This document shows positions 36,895 through 45,818 of a DNA stretch of 64,000 nt, in pieces. Each line of letters starts with the position of its first letter. Position 1 is the stretch's first letter. The notes under the pieces were generated by a model that saw only the letters and a program-made list of their open reading frames with translations, had not been told where the DNA came from and made no database searches. Origin of the DNA: Salimicrobium halophilum (GTDB taxonomy: Bacteria > Bacillota > Bacilli > Bacillales > Halobacillaceae). Where the stretch lies: contig NZ_FNEV01000001.1 of NCBI RefSeq assembly GCF_900100295.1, forward strand, positions 186,001 through 250,000, written 5' to 3'. Both the position numbers and the translations under genes were made by a program.

Positions 36895-38436
36895 ATGGAT
36901 ATGTTCGATAAAATCAATGAATTATACGATAAACGCAGAGAAACGGAACTGGGTGGTGGAGATGAGAAGATTGCCAAGCAGCATGAAAAAGGGAAGCTGA
37001 CAGCACGCGAGAGAATCGATTATCTCGTCGATGATGGATCCTTCATGGAGCTCAACCCTTTTATCCAGCACCGTCACCATGATGCCGGAGTGAAGGATGC
37101 TCCCGGAGAAGGGGTGGTCACGGGTTATGCGACTATCAACGGTCGTGGGATCTATTTGTTCGCTCAGGATTTCACCGTGTATGGAGGAGCTCTTGGTGAA
37201 ATGCACGGAAAGAAAATTGCTGCCGTCATGGACCTGGCCGCAAAGAACGGGGTGCCGTTCATCGGGTTGAATGACTCCGGAGGCGCGAGAATCCAGGAAG
37301 GGGTCTCGTCGCTCGATGGATATGGCCACGTCTTTTACCGGAATTCGATCTACTCAGGAGTCATTCCGCAAATTTCTGTGATTTTAGGTCCCTGTGCGGG
37401 CGGTGCTGTTTATTCCCCGGCGATTACGGATTTCGTCGTCATGGTGGAAGAGACGTCCCAGATGTTCATCACTGGTCCAAAAGTGATCGAGACTGTTACC
37501 GGAGAAAATATATCCGCAGAGGATCTCGGTGGAGCGGGGGTACATAATTCCACGAGCGGGAATGCGCATATTCAGGCTGCGACCGAAGAAGAGGCTTTGG
37601 ATGCTGTGAAGGATCTATTGTCGTATCTTCCGGATAGTTACAAACAGAAAGCTCCTGCATTCACGGATGAACAGAGTGAAGATTTCCTTCCGGATATTAC
37701 GGATTTCGTACCTTTTCATGCCTCCCGTCCCTATGACGTAAGGAAGTTGATCGATTACATCGTGGATGATGAGTCCTTCTTTGAAATCCATGCAAAATTT
37801 GCAAAAAACGTCGTCGTCGGATTCTCAAGAATAGGTGGCCATACTGTCGGTATCATTGCCAACCAACCGAAATACATGGCAGGAGGGCTTGATATCGATT
37901 CGAGTGATAAAGCCGCCCGTTTCATCCGCATGTGTGATTCGTTCAATATCCCACTCGTTACGTTTGAAGACGTCACCGGTTTCTTCCCGGGTGTGAAACA
38001 GGAACATGGAGGTATTATCCGACATGGGGCAAAAATCCTGTATGCGTATTCGGAAGCGACCGTGCCGAAACTGACGGTGATCACAAGGAAGGCTTATGGA
38101 GGCGCATACGTCGCGCTGAATAGTAAATCGATCGGAGCAGACCTCGTATTTGCATGGCCGAACGCAGAAATTGCGGTTATGGGGCCTGAAGGAGCGGCGA
38201 ATATCATCTATGCAAAAGAGATTCGTCAAAGTGAGAACCCGGAAGTGACGAGACAGGAAAAAATCGATGAATACAGAGACCGGTTCGCGAATCCATATGT
38301 GGCAGCCGGCCTTGGTATGGTCGATGATGTAATCGATCCGAGAGAGACGAGGATGAAATTGAAACAGTCCCTCCACATGCTACAGAACAAAGAAGAGCAG
38401 CGTCCACACCGAAAGCACGGGAACATACCGCTGTAA
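36895..38436 (+). CDS. mmdA: Propionyl-CoA carboxylase beta / methylmalonyl-CoA decarboxylase alpha subunit
   Basis: This 513-residue carboxyltransferase has the tandem crotonase-like domains of the biotin-dependent carboxylases, with GLNDSGGARIQEGV near residue 122 and VITRKAYGGAYVALNSK near residue 400. It corresponds to B. subtilis YqjD. With a biotin carboxylase and carrier it would make methylmalonyl-CoA from propionyl-CoA. None is encoded beside it; the only carrier and carboxylase in this window are AccB and AccC. It starts 5 bases after the fusion gene. Confidence 0.9.
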   Translation: MDMFDKINELYDKRRETELGGGDEKIAKQHEKGKLTARERIDYLVDDGSFMELNPFIQHRHHDAGVKDAPGEGVVTGYATINGRGIYLFAQDFTVYGGALGEMHGKKIAAVMDLAAKNGVPFIGLNDSGGARIQEGVSSLDGYGHVFYRNSIYSGVIPQISVILGPCAGGAVYSPAITDFVVMVEETSQMFITGPKVIETVTGENISAEDLGGAGVHNSTSGNAHIQAATEEEALDAVKDLLSYLPDSYKQKAPAFTDEQSEDFLPDITDFVPFHASRPYDVRKLIDYIVDDESFFEIHAKFAKNVVVGFSRIGGHTVGIIANQPKYMAGGLDIDSSDKAARFIRMCDSFNIPLVTFEDVTGFFPGVKQEHGGIIRHGAKILYAYSEATVPKLTVITRKAYGGAYVALNSKSIGADLVFAWPNAEIAVMGPEGAANIIYAKEIRQSENPEVTRQEKIDEYRDRFANPYVAAGLGMVDDVIDPRETRMKLKQSLHMLQNKEEQRPHRKHGNIPL

Positions 38437-38495
38437 TTGACAGCGGTCCATCATTTCGGTAACGTACAGAAAGACAGGAAAAAGGGGGAGTCCTT

Positions 38496-39608
38496 ATGGT
38501 TAATCGTCAGCGTCTGATCGACGAATTCATGGAACTGGTGAGAGTGGATTCAGAAACGAAGCACGAAGAAGAAATTGCAAAGGTACTTAAAGAAAAACTC
38601 ACGGGACTAGGATTTGAAGTGGAGGAAGACGATTCGAAAAAACACACGGGTCATGGATCCGGCAATCTGATTTGTACTCTCGAAGGGACGGATCCTTCGA
38701 AAGATACCATTTATTTCACTACGCATATGGATACGGTAGTACCAGGGAAGAATATCGAGCCGCGAATCGAAGGAGATTACATTGTTTCCGGGGAAGATAC
38801 GATTCTCGGTGCAGATGATAAGGCCGGTGTAGCAGCTCTATTGGAAGCGGTGCGCGTATTGAAAGAAGAACAGCATACCCATGGCACGATTCAATTCGTA
38901 ATTACGGCCGGAGAAGAAAGTGGGCTTGTAGGCGCTCGTCATCTCGATCATTCGAAACTGACAGCCAAGTACGGCTATGCGGTGGATAGTGACGGAACGG
39001 TCGGTGACATTATCGTGGCAGCTCCTACCCAATCCAAAATCAAGGCCACCGTCAAAGGGAAGAAAGCTCACGCTGGTGTTGCGCCGGAAAATGGAGTTTC
39101 TGCTATTACTATTGCTTCAAGAGCAATCGCTGATATGCCGCTCGGGCGGATTGATGATGAGACGACGGCTAATATCGGCAGGTTCGAAGGTGGACAGCAG
39201 ACGAATGTCGTTTGTGACCATGTCGAAATCCTGGCTGAAGCCCGGTCTCTTGAACCCGAGAAAATGAACGAGCAGGTCGAGAAAATGAAAAAGGCCTTTG
39301 AACGTGCCGCTGAAGAGATGGGTGGCGAGGTAGAGCTCGATATCGACGTCATGTATCCCGGATACAAACAGAAGGAAGGGGACAAGGTCGTCGAAACTGC
39401 TAGAAAAGCTGCGAAGAAAATCGGTCATGACAGCAGACTTCTGAAAAGTGGTGGTGGTAGTGATGCTAACCTTATCGCCAGTTACGGTGTTCCTACAGTC
39501 AATCTCGCTGTAGGTTATGAAAATATCCATACGACCGATGAGCAGATGCCGGTAGAAGATTTGATCAAGGTGTCAGAGTTCGTGCTGGCTATCATAGAAG
39601 AAGTTTGA
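38496..39608 (+). CDS. yqjE: M20/M42-type peptidase (YqjE, peptidase T-like)
   Basis: The 370-residue metallopeptidase has the zinc-site motifs TTHMDTV (near residue 76), GADDKAG (near 109), GEESGLVGA (near 143) and the C-terminal GGGSDAN. It probably trims small peptides in the cytoplasm; family members are annotated as tripeptidase or PepT-like. The position after yqjD matches B. subtilis. Start ATG after aaaaaggggg. Confidence 0.88.
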   Translation: MVNRQRLIDEFMELVRVDSETKHEEEIAKVLKEKLTGLGFEVEEDDSKKHTGHGSGNLICTLEGTDPSKDTIYFTTHMDTVVPGKNIEPRIEGDYIVSGEDTILGADDKAGVAALLEAVRVLKEEQHTHGTIQFVITAGEESGLVGARHLDHSKLTAKYGYAVDSDGTVGDIIVAAPTQSKIKATVKGKKAHAGVAPENGVSAITIASRAIADMPLGRIDDETTANIGRFEGGQQTNVVCDHVEILAEARSLEPEKMNEQVEKMKKAFERAAEEMGGEVELDIDVMYPGYKQKEGDKVVETARKAAKKIGHDSRLLKSGGGSDANLIASYGVPTVNLAVGYENIHTTDEQMPVEDLIKVSEFVLAIIEEV

Positions 39609-39640
39609 GTCGCGCCTAAGAAGCGCGACTCTTCTTTTTT
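39608..39640 (+). terminator. Rho-independent terminator after yqjE
   Basis: The 8-bp GC-rich stem 39608-39615 / 39623-39630 is followed by cttctttttt. Confidence 0.82.
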
Positions 39641-39694
39641 GGGGATAGAATTGATATAATTCAAGAAAACAGACGTTCGAAAGGTGGTGACCTG

Positions 39695-40924
39695 ATGAAA
39701 TCCGGGAGCTCTCGGTCGAAAATCATTTTCCATATTGATATGAACAGTTTCTATGCGTCCGTAGAAATGGCTGATCACCCGGAGCTTCGAGGAAAGCCGC
39801 TGGCCATAGCAGGCAATCCGGAAGAAAGGAAAGGCGTGATCGTCACCAGCAGTTATGAAGCGAGAAAATACGGAGTGAAGACAACGATGCTTGTCGGAGA
39901 AGCAAAGAGGCTCTGTCCTTCTCTCTTGATCAGAAGGCCCAATTTTGAACGTTATAAAGAAGTGTCCCAGGCCATGTTTTCATTATTAAGAGAAGTGACC
40001 CCTATGGTGCAACCGGTCTCTATCGATGAAGGTTATATAGACGTGACGGATGTTGCTTCCTCCCATTATCCCCCTGATTTAGCGAAAGAGATTCAGCAGA
40101 GAATCTACCAGGAACTTCAGGTCCCCTGCAGTATAGGAATAGCTCCGAATAAATTTTTGGCGAAGATGGCTTCTGATATGAAAAAACCGATGGGGATAAC
40201 GATTCTGAGAAAAAGGGACCTTTCCAGGAAATTATGGCCGCTCCCTGTTCGGGACATGAACGGAGTGGGAGAGAAGACGAACGAGAAATTGAAGAAAATC
40301 GGAATAGAGACGATCGAAGACCTCGCTACCAAAGAAGAGTATGAAGTGAAAGCACTCCTCGGTATCAACGGTCAGAAGCTCCATCAAAGAGCGAATGGGT
40401 TCGATGACAGAGAGGTGGACCCCGAGGCGATCCATTCTTTCAAGAGTATCGGTACTTCGACGACACTGCCGGAAGACACCACCAGTGAAACGCATATCAA
40501 TGAAACCTTCCGGAAGCTTGCAGACAAAGTGGAGAACCGTATGAAACGGAAGAATGTCGTAGGGCAGCAGATACAGATCATGATCCGCTATAATAATAGA
40601 AAGACGGTTACCAGGAGCAGGTCGCTTCAGGAGTATGTAGATAAAAGAGAAGATATTTGGAGAGAAGCCGTGGACTTATTCGAAGAACACTGGAATCAGC
40701 AGCCCATCCGTCTTCTTGGCATCACTTTATCAGAATTGGTGGAAAGGACGGAAGCGGTCGAACAGCTCAATCTGTTCAGTTATGAATGGGTAGCGGAGAA
40801 AGAACCGTTGTATAAGGCCATGGAAGAATTGAGACAAAAATATGGGGAGGGCATTTTCCATAAAGCGAAAACCCCTCCCGCAACCATTTCCACAAGCTTT
40901 CAAAAAGATTTCCTTGATGACTGA
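39695..40924 (+). CDS. dinB: DNA polymerase IV (Y-family, YqjH/PolY1 type)
   Basis: DinB is a translesion polymerase. The 409 residues show the catalytic acidic motifs HIDMNSFYASVE (near residue 13) and VSIDEGYIDVT (near 108), the little-finger domain (about 240-350) and a C-terminal beta-clamp-binding-like segment QLNLF (near 358). Start ATG follows aaaggtggtga. Its stop abuts the stop of the convergent aldehyde dehydrogenase gene with no gap and no obvious terminator. Confidence 0.94.
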   Translation: MKSGSSRSKIIFHIDMNSFYASVEMADHPELRGKPLAIAGNPEERKGVIVTSSYEARKYGVKTTMLVGEAKRLCPSLLIRRPNFERYKEVSQAMFSLLREVTPMVQPVSIDEGYIDVTDVASSHYPPDLAKEIQQRIYQELQVPCSIGIAPNKFLAKMASDMKKPMGITILRKRDLSRKLWPLPVRDMNGVGEKTNEKLKKIGIETIEDLATKEEYEVKALLGINGQKLHQRANGFDDREVDPEAIHSFKSIGTSTTLPEDTTSETHINETFRKLADKVENRMKRKNVVGQQIQIMIRYNNRKTVTRSRSLQEYVDKREDIWREAVDLFEEHWNQQPIRLLGITLSELVERTEAVEQLNLFSYEWVAEKEPLYKAMEELRQKYGEGIFHKAKTPPATISTSFQKDFLDD

Positions 40925-42298
40925 TTACAGGAGACTTTTGATAATCTTCAAGCTTTTCTCGTCTCGTTTGTAACGGAAGGAAGGATCGAACTTCGTCGTC
41001 TGTTTCGTGATCGATTTTTCATGCGTGAACGTAGAGAAGCTGTACTTCCCGTGATAGCTTCCCATGCCGCTGCTTCCGACGCCGCCGAACGGAAGATGCG
41101 GGTTGATGATGTGATAGAGCGTGTCGTTGATGCATCCTCCTCCGAAAGAGAGGGTGGTAGTGACCAGTTTCTGATCTTTCTGACTCTCACCGAAGTAGTA
41201 AAGAGCCAGAGGCTTCGGTTTCCCGCTTAATGTACGTATCACATCATCCAGTTCATCATAACCGATTACAGGCAAGACAGGTCCGAATATTTCCTCCTGC
41301 ATGACTTTATCGTCCCGGCTGACATCAGTAAGGACGGTAGGAGCGATCTTGTTTTCTTTTTCACTCGTTTCGCCTCCGAATGCTACGTTCCCTTCTTCGA
41401 GGTATTCTTTGATGCGATGGAAGTGATCCTTATTGACGATTTTTACGTAGTCCTCGTTCTGTAAAGGCTCAGAAGAATACAGATGAGTCACAGCTTCTTT
41501 GTATGCTTCGATGAAGGAATCCTTGACTTCCTCATGAACAAGAACATGATCAGGGGCGATACACGTCTGACCGGCATTGATCAGCTTGCCCCAGGCAATT
41601 CTTCTGGCAGCGACCTGTACATTCGCATCCTTATGCACGATGGCGGGGCTTTTTCCTCCGAGCTCCAACGTGACAGGAATGAGTTGTTCGGCAGCTTTCT
41701 GCATTACGATTTGTCCGACACGCTCGCTTCCCGTAAAGAAAATGTAGTCGAAAGGTTCCTGGAGTAATTTCTGGGTAACTTCTTTCCCTCCTTCGATCAC
41801 TTTCAGGATATGCTCGGGGAAGAACTCTTCCACCATTCGCCGGATGACCCAGGAGACCATCGGAGTCATCTCGGAAGGTTTGATGACCGCCGTATTACCT
41901 GCGGCTATCGCTCCGATTGCAGGAGCTATGGCAAGTTGCAGTGGGTAGTTCCACGGCGCTATGATCAATACATTTCCGTATGGTTCTTTTATGATGTAAT
42001 TGTCCGTACCGGCGTGGGTGAGGGGAGCTTTCACCTTTTCAGGTGCCATACGCGTTTTCAAATGTTTCACTTGTTCGTCTATTTCAGCTTTCAAAAAGGC
42101 GATCTCTGTTGTGTAAGCTTCGAATCCCGATTTGTTCAGGTCATAACGGAGAGCTTTCAACAGGGGAGCTTCGAATGTATCGAGCATCCGTTTCATTTTC
42201 TCCAGCTGACGTTTCCTGAATGCATATCTTCTTGTATGTCCCTGCAGGAACCAGTTTTTTTGTTGTTCGATGATCTCCACAAGTAATGCCTCCTTCAT
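40925..42298 (-). CDS. Aldehyde dehydrogenase (class 3-like, YwdH type)
   Basis: The 457-residue NAD(P)-dependent aldehyde dehydrogenase has the cofactor loop PWNYPLQLAIAP (near residue 115), the general-base motif ELGGKSPAIV (near 215) and the catalytic Cys in NAGQTCIAPDHVLV (near 250). The shortened N-terminus and the C-terminal hydrophobic tail resemble class-3 fatty aldehyde dehydrogenases. It stands where gndA-zwf lie in B. subtilis, between dinB and rnz. Start ATG on the minus strand after aaggaggca. Confidence 0.88.
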   Translation of the reverse strand: MKEALLVEIIEQQKNWFLQGHTRRYAFRKRQLEKMKRMLDTFEAPLLKALRYDLNKSGFEAYTTEIAFLKAEIDEQVKHLKTRMAPEKVKAPLTHAGTDNYIIKEPYGNVLIIAPWNYPLQLAIAPAIGAIAAGNTAVIKPSEMTPMVSWVIRRMVEEFFPEHILKVIEGGKEVTQKLLQEPFDYIFFTGSERVGQIVMQKAAEQLIPVTLELGGKSPAIVHKDANVQVAARRIAWGKLINAGQTCIAPDHVLVHEEVKDSFIEAYKEAVTHLYSSEPLQNEDYVKIVNKDHFHRIKEYLEEGNVAFGGETSEKENKIAPTVLTDVSRDDKVMQEEIFGPVLPVIGYDELDDVIRTLSGKPKPLALYYFGESQKDQKLVTTTLSFGGGCINDTLYHIINPHLPFGGVGSSGMGSYHGKYSFSTFTHEKSITKQTTKFDPSFRYKRDEKSLKIIKSLL

Positions 42299-42321
42299 TT
42301 AATCGATTTTTCTGACGTTCC

Positions 42322-43260
42322 TCAGCTTTCCTTGCCGTTGTTCCTCGGAATGCTGACGTGATAGTGATCATGAGCAATGGTCGTCTCAGGGAATATTTTC
42401 TTCGCTTCTTCTGAAAGCAATTCGATATCGGGTGTCTGGTACCGTGAAGAAAGATGGTTCACAATAAGTCGACCTACCTCTGATTCTTTGGCGAGTGCAG
42501 CTGCCTGAGAGACGGTTGAATGGTAATACTCATAAGCCATCTCTCTTTCTTTACCCGAAAACGTCCCCTCATGAACCAACAAATCTGCGCCGTGGATCCA
42601 TTCCGCATGGCTGCTCTTAAAACGTGTATCCCCTAAAATCGCAATCGATCTCCCGGGCTTCGGAGCTCCAAGAACTTCAGAGCGGGTGATGATGGTTCCA
42701 TCTTCGAGTGTCGTTCTTTCCTGGTTCTTGATCGTCTGGTAAATAGGGCCAGGGGGGACCCCCATCGCCTCCAGCTTCTCTTTCTGTAAGGCTCCCTGCT
42801 GTGCTTTTTCTTTGATGAGAAACCCGTAGGAGTCGAGGCCGTGTTCAAGAAGGTGAGCAGTGATCTCGAATTGCGGGGAGTCCTCGGTGAAGCCGTCTTC
42901 GATTTGACGGAAGTCGATTTCATAATTCAAGTGGGTGCCGCTTATCTTTAAAGAAAGTTCAACGAAATCCTGTAACCCTTCAGGACCGTAAATGGTAAGG
43001 GGGGTAGTCCCTCCCTGGAAGGATCTGCTGCTGAGAAATCCCGGCAACCCGTATATATGATCTCCGTGCAAGTGAGTGATGAATATCTTCTCTACTCTTC
43101 TCGGTTTGATCGGAGAGTGGAGGATCTGTTGCTGCGTCCCTTCGCCGCAGTCGAACATCCACACAGCTCCGGTCTCTTCAAGGAGACGGAGGGTAAGAGA
43201 GGAAACGTTCCGCTCTTTAGAGGGGACACCGCTTCCGGTACCGAGGAAATAAAGTTCCAT
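42322..43260 (-). CDS. rnz: Ribonuclease Z
   Basis: Rnz cuts the 3' trailer of tRNA precursors that lack encoded CCA. The 312 residues belong to the metallo-beta-lactamase superfamily with FLGTGSGVPSKERNVSS at the N-terminus, the zinc motif FITHLHGDHIYGLPG (near residue 60) and the long exosite arm near residue 160. It follows glpQ by one base on the minus strand, so the two are one transcription unit. Confidence 0.95.
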   Translation of the reverse strand: MELYFLGTGSGVPSKERNVSSLTLRLLEETGAVWMFDCGEGTQQQILHSPIKPRRVEKIFITHLHGDHIYGLPGFLSSRSFQGGTTPLTIYGPEGLQDFVELSLKISGTHLNYEIDFRQIEDGFTEDSPQFEITAHLLEHGLDSYGFLIKEKAQQGALQKEKLEAMGVPPGPIYQTIKNQERTTLEDGTIITRSEVLGAPKPGRSIAILGDTRFKSSHAEWIHGADLLVHEGTFSGKEREMAYEYYHSTVSQAAALAKESEVGRLIVNHLSSRYQTPDIELLSEEAKKIFPETTIAHDHYHVSIPRNNGKES

Positions 43261-43261
43261 G

Positions 43262-44002
43262 TCAGGTGCTCCTTTCTTTTGCCTTTCTTATACTGATCGC
43301 TATGTCCGGTACATCCGTGAAAATACCGGCACACTGCAAATGGAAGCATTTCCTCAACAGAGCGGGTCTATTGACCGTGTAGACGCGGACAGGGACTCTG
43401 TTTTTGTTGCAGTGATGAATAAGCTTCTTAGAGAGTAAGGTATGTTTTATATGAAGATCATCTACGGGAATAGACGATAGGTAAGGAATAAGTTTACGCA
43501 TTTTCGTCGGAGTCAGAAAAGCAGTTCTCATGGAAGGGTTCAAATCCTTGACGACTGAAAGCGTTTCTTCATTGAAGCTTGAGACACATGTACGATCGAG
43601 CACTTGATAATGACGAAGAAGTGCGTAGACTTTCTCTTCAATATGTTTATAGGAAATAACGTCGGTTTTCAGTTCGAGATGGAGCAATAGAGGATAATCT
43701 CTGATCCATTGAAGCAACTCCTCCAGGGAGGGGATTTGTACTCCTCTGAATTCAGAAGAAAACCAGCTTCCTGTATCCAGCATGCGCAATTCTTCGAACG
43801 TATAGTCCTGGACGAAGCCCTTACCATCCGTAGTACGGCGTACATTTTCGTCATGAATCAAAACAGGGACACCGTCTTTCGTCAGTTGCACATCCGTCTC
43901 TACCCCTTCGGCTCCCATCTCTTCTGCCAGCCGAAAAGCGGGCATCGTATTTTCGGGGGCATACCTGCTCGCTCCCCGATGAGCCAATATATGTGTACGC
44001 AT
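43262..44002 (-). CDS. glpQ: Glycerophosphodiester phosphodiesterase (cytoplasmic)
   Basis: It hydrolyses glycerophosphodiesters to glycerol 3-phosphate and an alcohol. The 246 residues have the signature ILAHRGASRYAPENTMPAF (residues 5-23) with catalytic His, then GVETDVQLTKDGVPVLIHDE (about 33-52) with the metal-binding acidic residues and second His. There is no signal peptide, which points to a cytoplasmic UgpQ/YqiK type enzyme. Confidence 0.92.
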   Translation of the reverse strand: MRTHILAHRGASRYAPENTMPAFRLAEEMGAEGVETDVQLTKDGVPVLIHDENVRRTTDGKGFVQDYTFEELRMLDTGSWFSSEFRGVQIPSLEELLQWIRDYPLLLHLELKTDVISYKHIEEKVYALLRHYQVLDRTCVSSFNEETLSVVKDLNPSMRTAFLTPTKMRKLIPYLSSIPVDDLHIKHTLLSKKLIHHCNKNRVPVRVYTVNRPALLRKCFHLQCAGIFTDVPDIAISIRKAKERST

Positions 44003-44060
44003 AAAGACACCCCTTAGCTGTTGAATAGCTATTCAAATCTTACCATGTTCCCTCTGTTCA

Positions 44061-44096
44061 TAAAAGAAAAAGCTGCCTTTGATGATAAGGCAGCTT
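44061..44096 (-). terminator. Minus-strand terminator after abgT
   Basis: The 10-bp stem 44070-44079 / 44087-44096 is followed on the minus strand by TTTTTCTTTT, 17 bases after the abgT stop. Confidence 0.85.
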
Positions 44097-44112
44097 CTCA
44101 GATGTTCAATTA

Positions 44113-45633
44113 TTAGTAGAAAAATCCTGCGCCCGGTCCGATCGGCCATCCGAATGCCATCCATACGAATAGCATAATGATCCAGATGATGAAAAATCCG
44201 ATAGAGTAAGGAAGCATTGTAGCAATCAATGTTCCGATTCCTACATTTTTATCATACTTTTGGGCAAAAGCTATGACGATTGCGAAATACGGCATAAGCG
44301 GCGAAATGATATTCGTCGTCGAGTCGGCGATTCTATAAGCGAGTGTCGTGAGCTCAGGGGAATAGCCGAGTTGCATCATGAGTGGTACGAATACCGGAGC
44401 CATGATCGCCCATTTCGCCGAAGAGCTTCCGATGAACAGGTTGATGATGGCTGCAACGATAATAAAGGCTATAACGAGCCCGATTCCTGTAAAACCGATG
44501 GAGTCGAGGAAATCGGCACCTGTGACGGCCAAGACTTTCCCCATATTGGTATGGTTGAAGTAAGCAACGAACTGTCCGGCGGTAAAGGCCAGGACGATGT
44601 ACATCCCCATCGTGGACATCGTATCCGACAACTGATTGGCGACGTCTTTGTCGTTCTTGATGGCGCCCGTCATTTTTCCGTACACGAAACCTGGAACGAA
44701 GAAGACGATCAGGATGACCGGTACCAGGCTTTGGAAGAACGGACTGGCCAGGAATTCATCCGGATTTCTGAGAGGTCCCCAACTCGGAAGAATCAGGAGC
44801 GAGAGAAGCCCAAGGGTGATGATCAGGGCGATAAATGCTCCCCATAGTCCCTTTTTCTCGATTTTCGTCAAATAGTTGATTTCATCATCTTCTGTACTTC
44901 CCTGGAATGAACCGAGTCGTGGTTCGACCAGTTTATCCGTGATCAAGGTTCCGATAATCGTCAGAACGAATACAGAAGCGATCATGAAGTAATAGTTCAT
45001 CGTATAAAGGATCGAATCTGCATATCCGGGATCGATCGTAGCTGCTGCCTGGATCGTCAAATCAGCGAGCAGCGGATCCAGCGCAGTAAGGAACAAGTTC
45101 GCACTGTATCCCGCCGATACACCTGCGAAAGCTGCTGCAAGTCCTGCCAGAGGATGTCTTCCGAGACCTGCGAACAGAACAGCTCCGAGTGGTGTCAAAA
45201 CGACATATCCGGCGTCTGAAGCCATGCTGGACATGATACCTGCAAAGACAAGAGCTGCCGTCAATAGGGATTGTGGGACGGAAGTCACAAGCCCACGTAA
45301 CATAGCACTGATCAGTCCGGAACGTTCGGCTAATCCTATCCCGAGCATCGTAACAAGCACGGTGCCGAGTGGTGCGAAGCCGACGAAGTTCTCTACCATC
45401 GATTCAAACATGTATTGGATGCCCGAAGCGGAAAGCAGGTTGACTACTTCGAGCTGCTCACCGGTAGCCGGGTCTTCTACTTGAACGTTAACAGCCGCAA
45501 GAACAGCGGACAGAACGACGACAAGCAATGCAAACAATGCAAATAACGTAATCGGGTGAGGGAGTTTGTTTCCGACTTTCTCGACCCAATCGAGGGTTTT
45601 CATAAGAAACCCTTTGTTCGCCTCTTTTTCCAT
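44113..45633 (-). CDS. abgT: AbgT family transporter
   Basis: The 506-residue polytopic membrane protein has about ten to twelve hydrophobic segments. It matches the AbgT family, which imports p-aminobenzoyl-glutamate or exports antimetabolites such as sulfonamides. The conserved segments FVGFAPLGTVLVTMLGIGLA near residue 85 and SSSAKWAIMAPVFVPLM near 410 are visible. It is transcribed alone. Substrate cannot be assigned from sequence. Confidence 0.9.
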   Translation of the reverse strand: MEKEANKGFLMKTLDWVEKVGNKLPHPITLFALFALLVVVLSAVLAAVNVQVEDPATGEQLEVVNLLSASGIQYMFESMVENFVGFAPLGTVLVTMLGIGLAERSGLISAMLRGLVTSVPQSLLTAALVFAGIMSSMASDAGYVVLTPLGAVLFAGLGRHPLAGLAAAFAGVSAGYSANLFLTALDPLLADLTIQAAATIDPGYADSILYTMNYYFMIASVFVLTIIGTLITDKLVEPRLGSFQGSTEDDEINYLTKIEKKGLWGAFIALIITLGLLSLLILPSWGPLRNPDEFLASPFFQSLVPVILIVFFVPGFVYGKMTGAIKNDKDVANQLSDTMSTMGMYIVLAFTAGQFVAYFNHTNMGKVLAVTGADFLDSIGFTGIGLVIAFIIVAAIINLFIGSSSAKWAIMAPVFVPLMMQLGYSPELTTLAYRIADSTTNIISPLMPYFAIVIAFAQKYDKNVGIGTLIATMLPYSIGFFIIWIIMLFVWMAFGWPIGPGAGFFY

Positions 45634-45665
45634 AGGTAACTTCCTTTCTTATCTAGGTTGCCTTA

Positions 45666-45680
45666 ATACTTGAGAAGTAT
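45666..45680. promoter_or_regulatory. Small palindrome in the abgT leader
   Basis: ATACTT-GAG-AAGTAT is a 6-3-6 inverted repeat 33 bases upstream of the abgT start. On the minus strand it directly follows, with a small overlap, a possible -10 TATACT. It could be a repressor site. Only the repeat itself is certain. Confidence 0.3.
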
Positions 45681-45784
45681 AGTAAACGAATGGGTGGAAA
45701 GAAAGTCTTTTGCTAAAAGTCTAACTAGCAAGATTTTTAGCACAAGAAAGAATATTAGGAAAAGAAAGTCACTCGTGCTACAAT

Positions 45785-45802
45785 AATGAATAATCATTCA
45801 TT
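45785..45802. promoter_or_regulatory. Palindromic operator candidate before yqjP
   Basis: AATGAAT-AATC-ATTCATT is a perfect 7-4-7 inverted repeat beginning at the base after a possible -10 TACAAT (45779-45784) and ending before the Shine-Dalgarno site. The arms resemble TetR-type operators. The spacing does not fit the FadR consensus. Confidence 0.4.
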
Positions 45803-45818
45803 TATCGGGGGAGAAACT

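Noticed and set aside
45785-45802. FadR operator (TGAATGAMTANTCATTCA)
   Set aside because: The arms are similar, but the repeat is four bases too short between the half sites.
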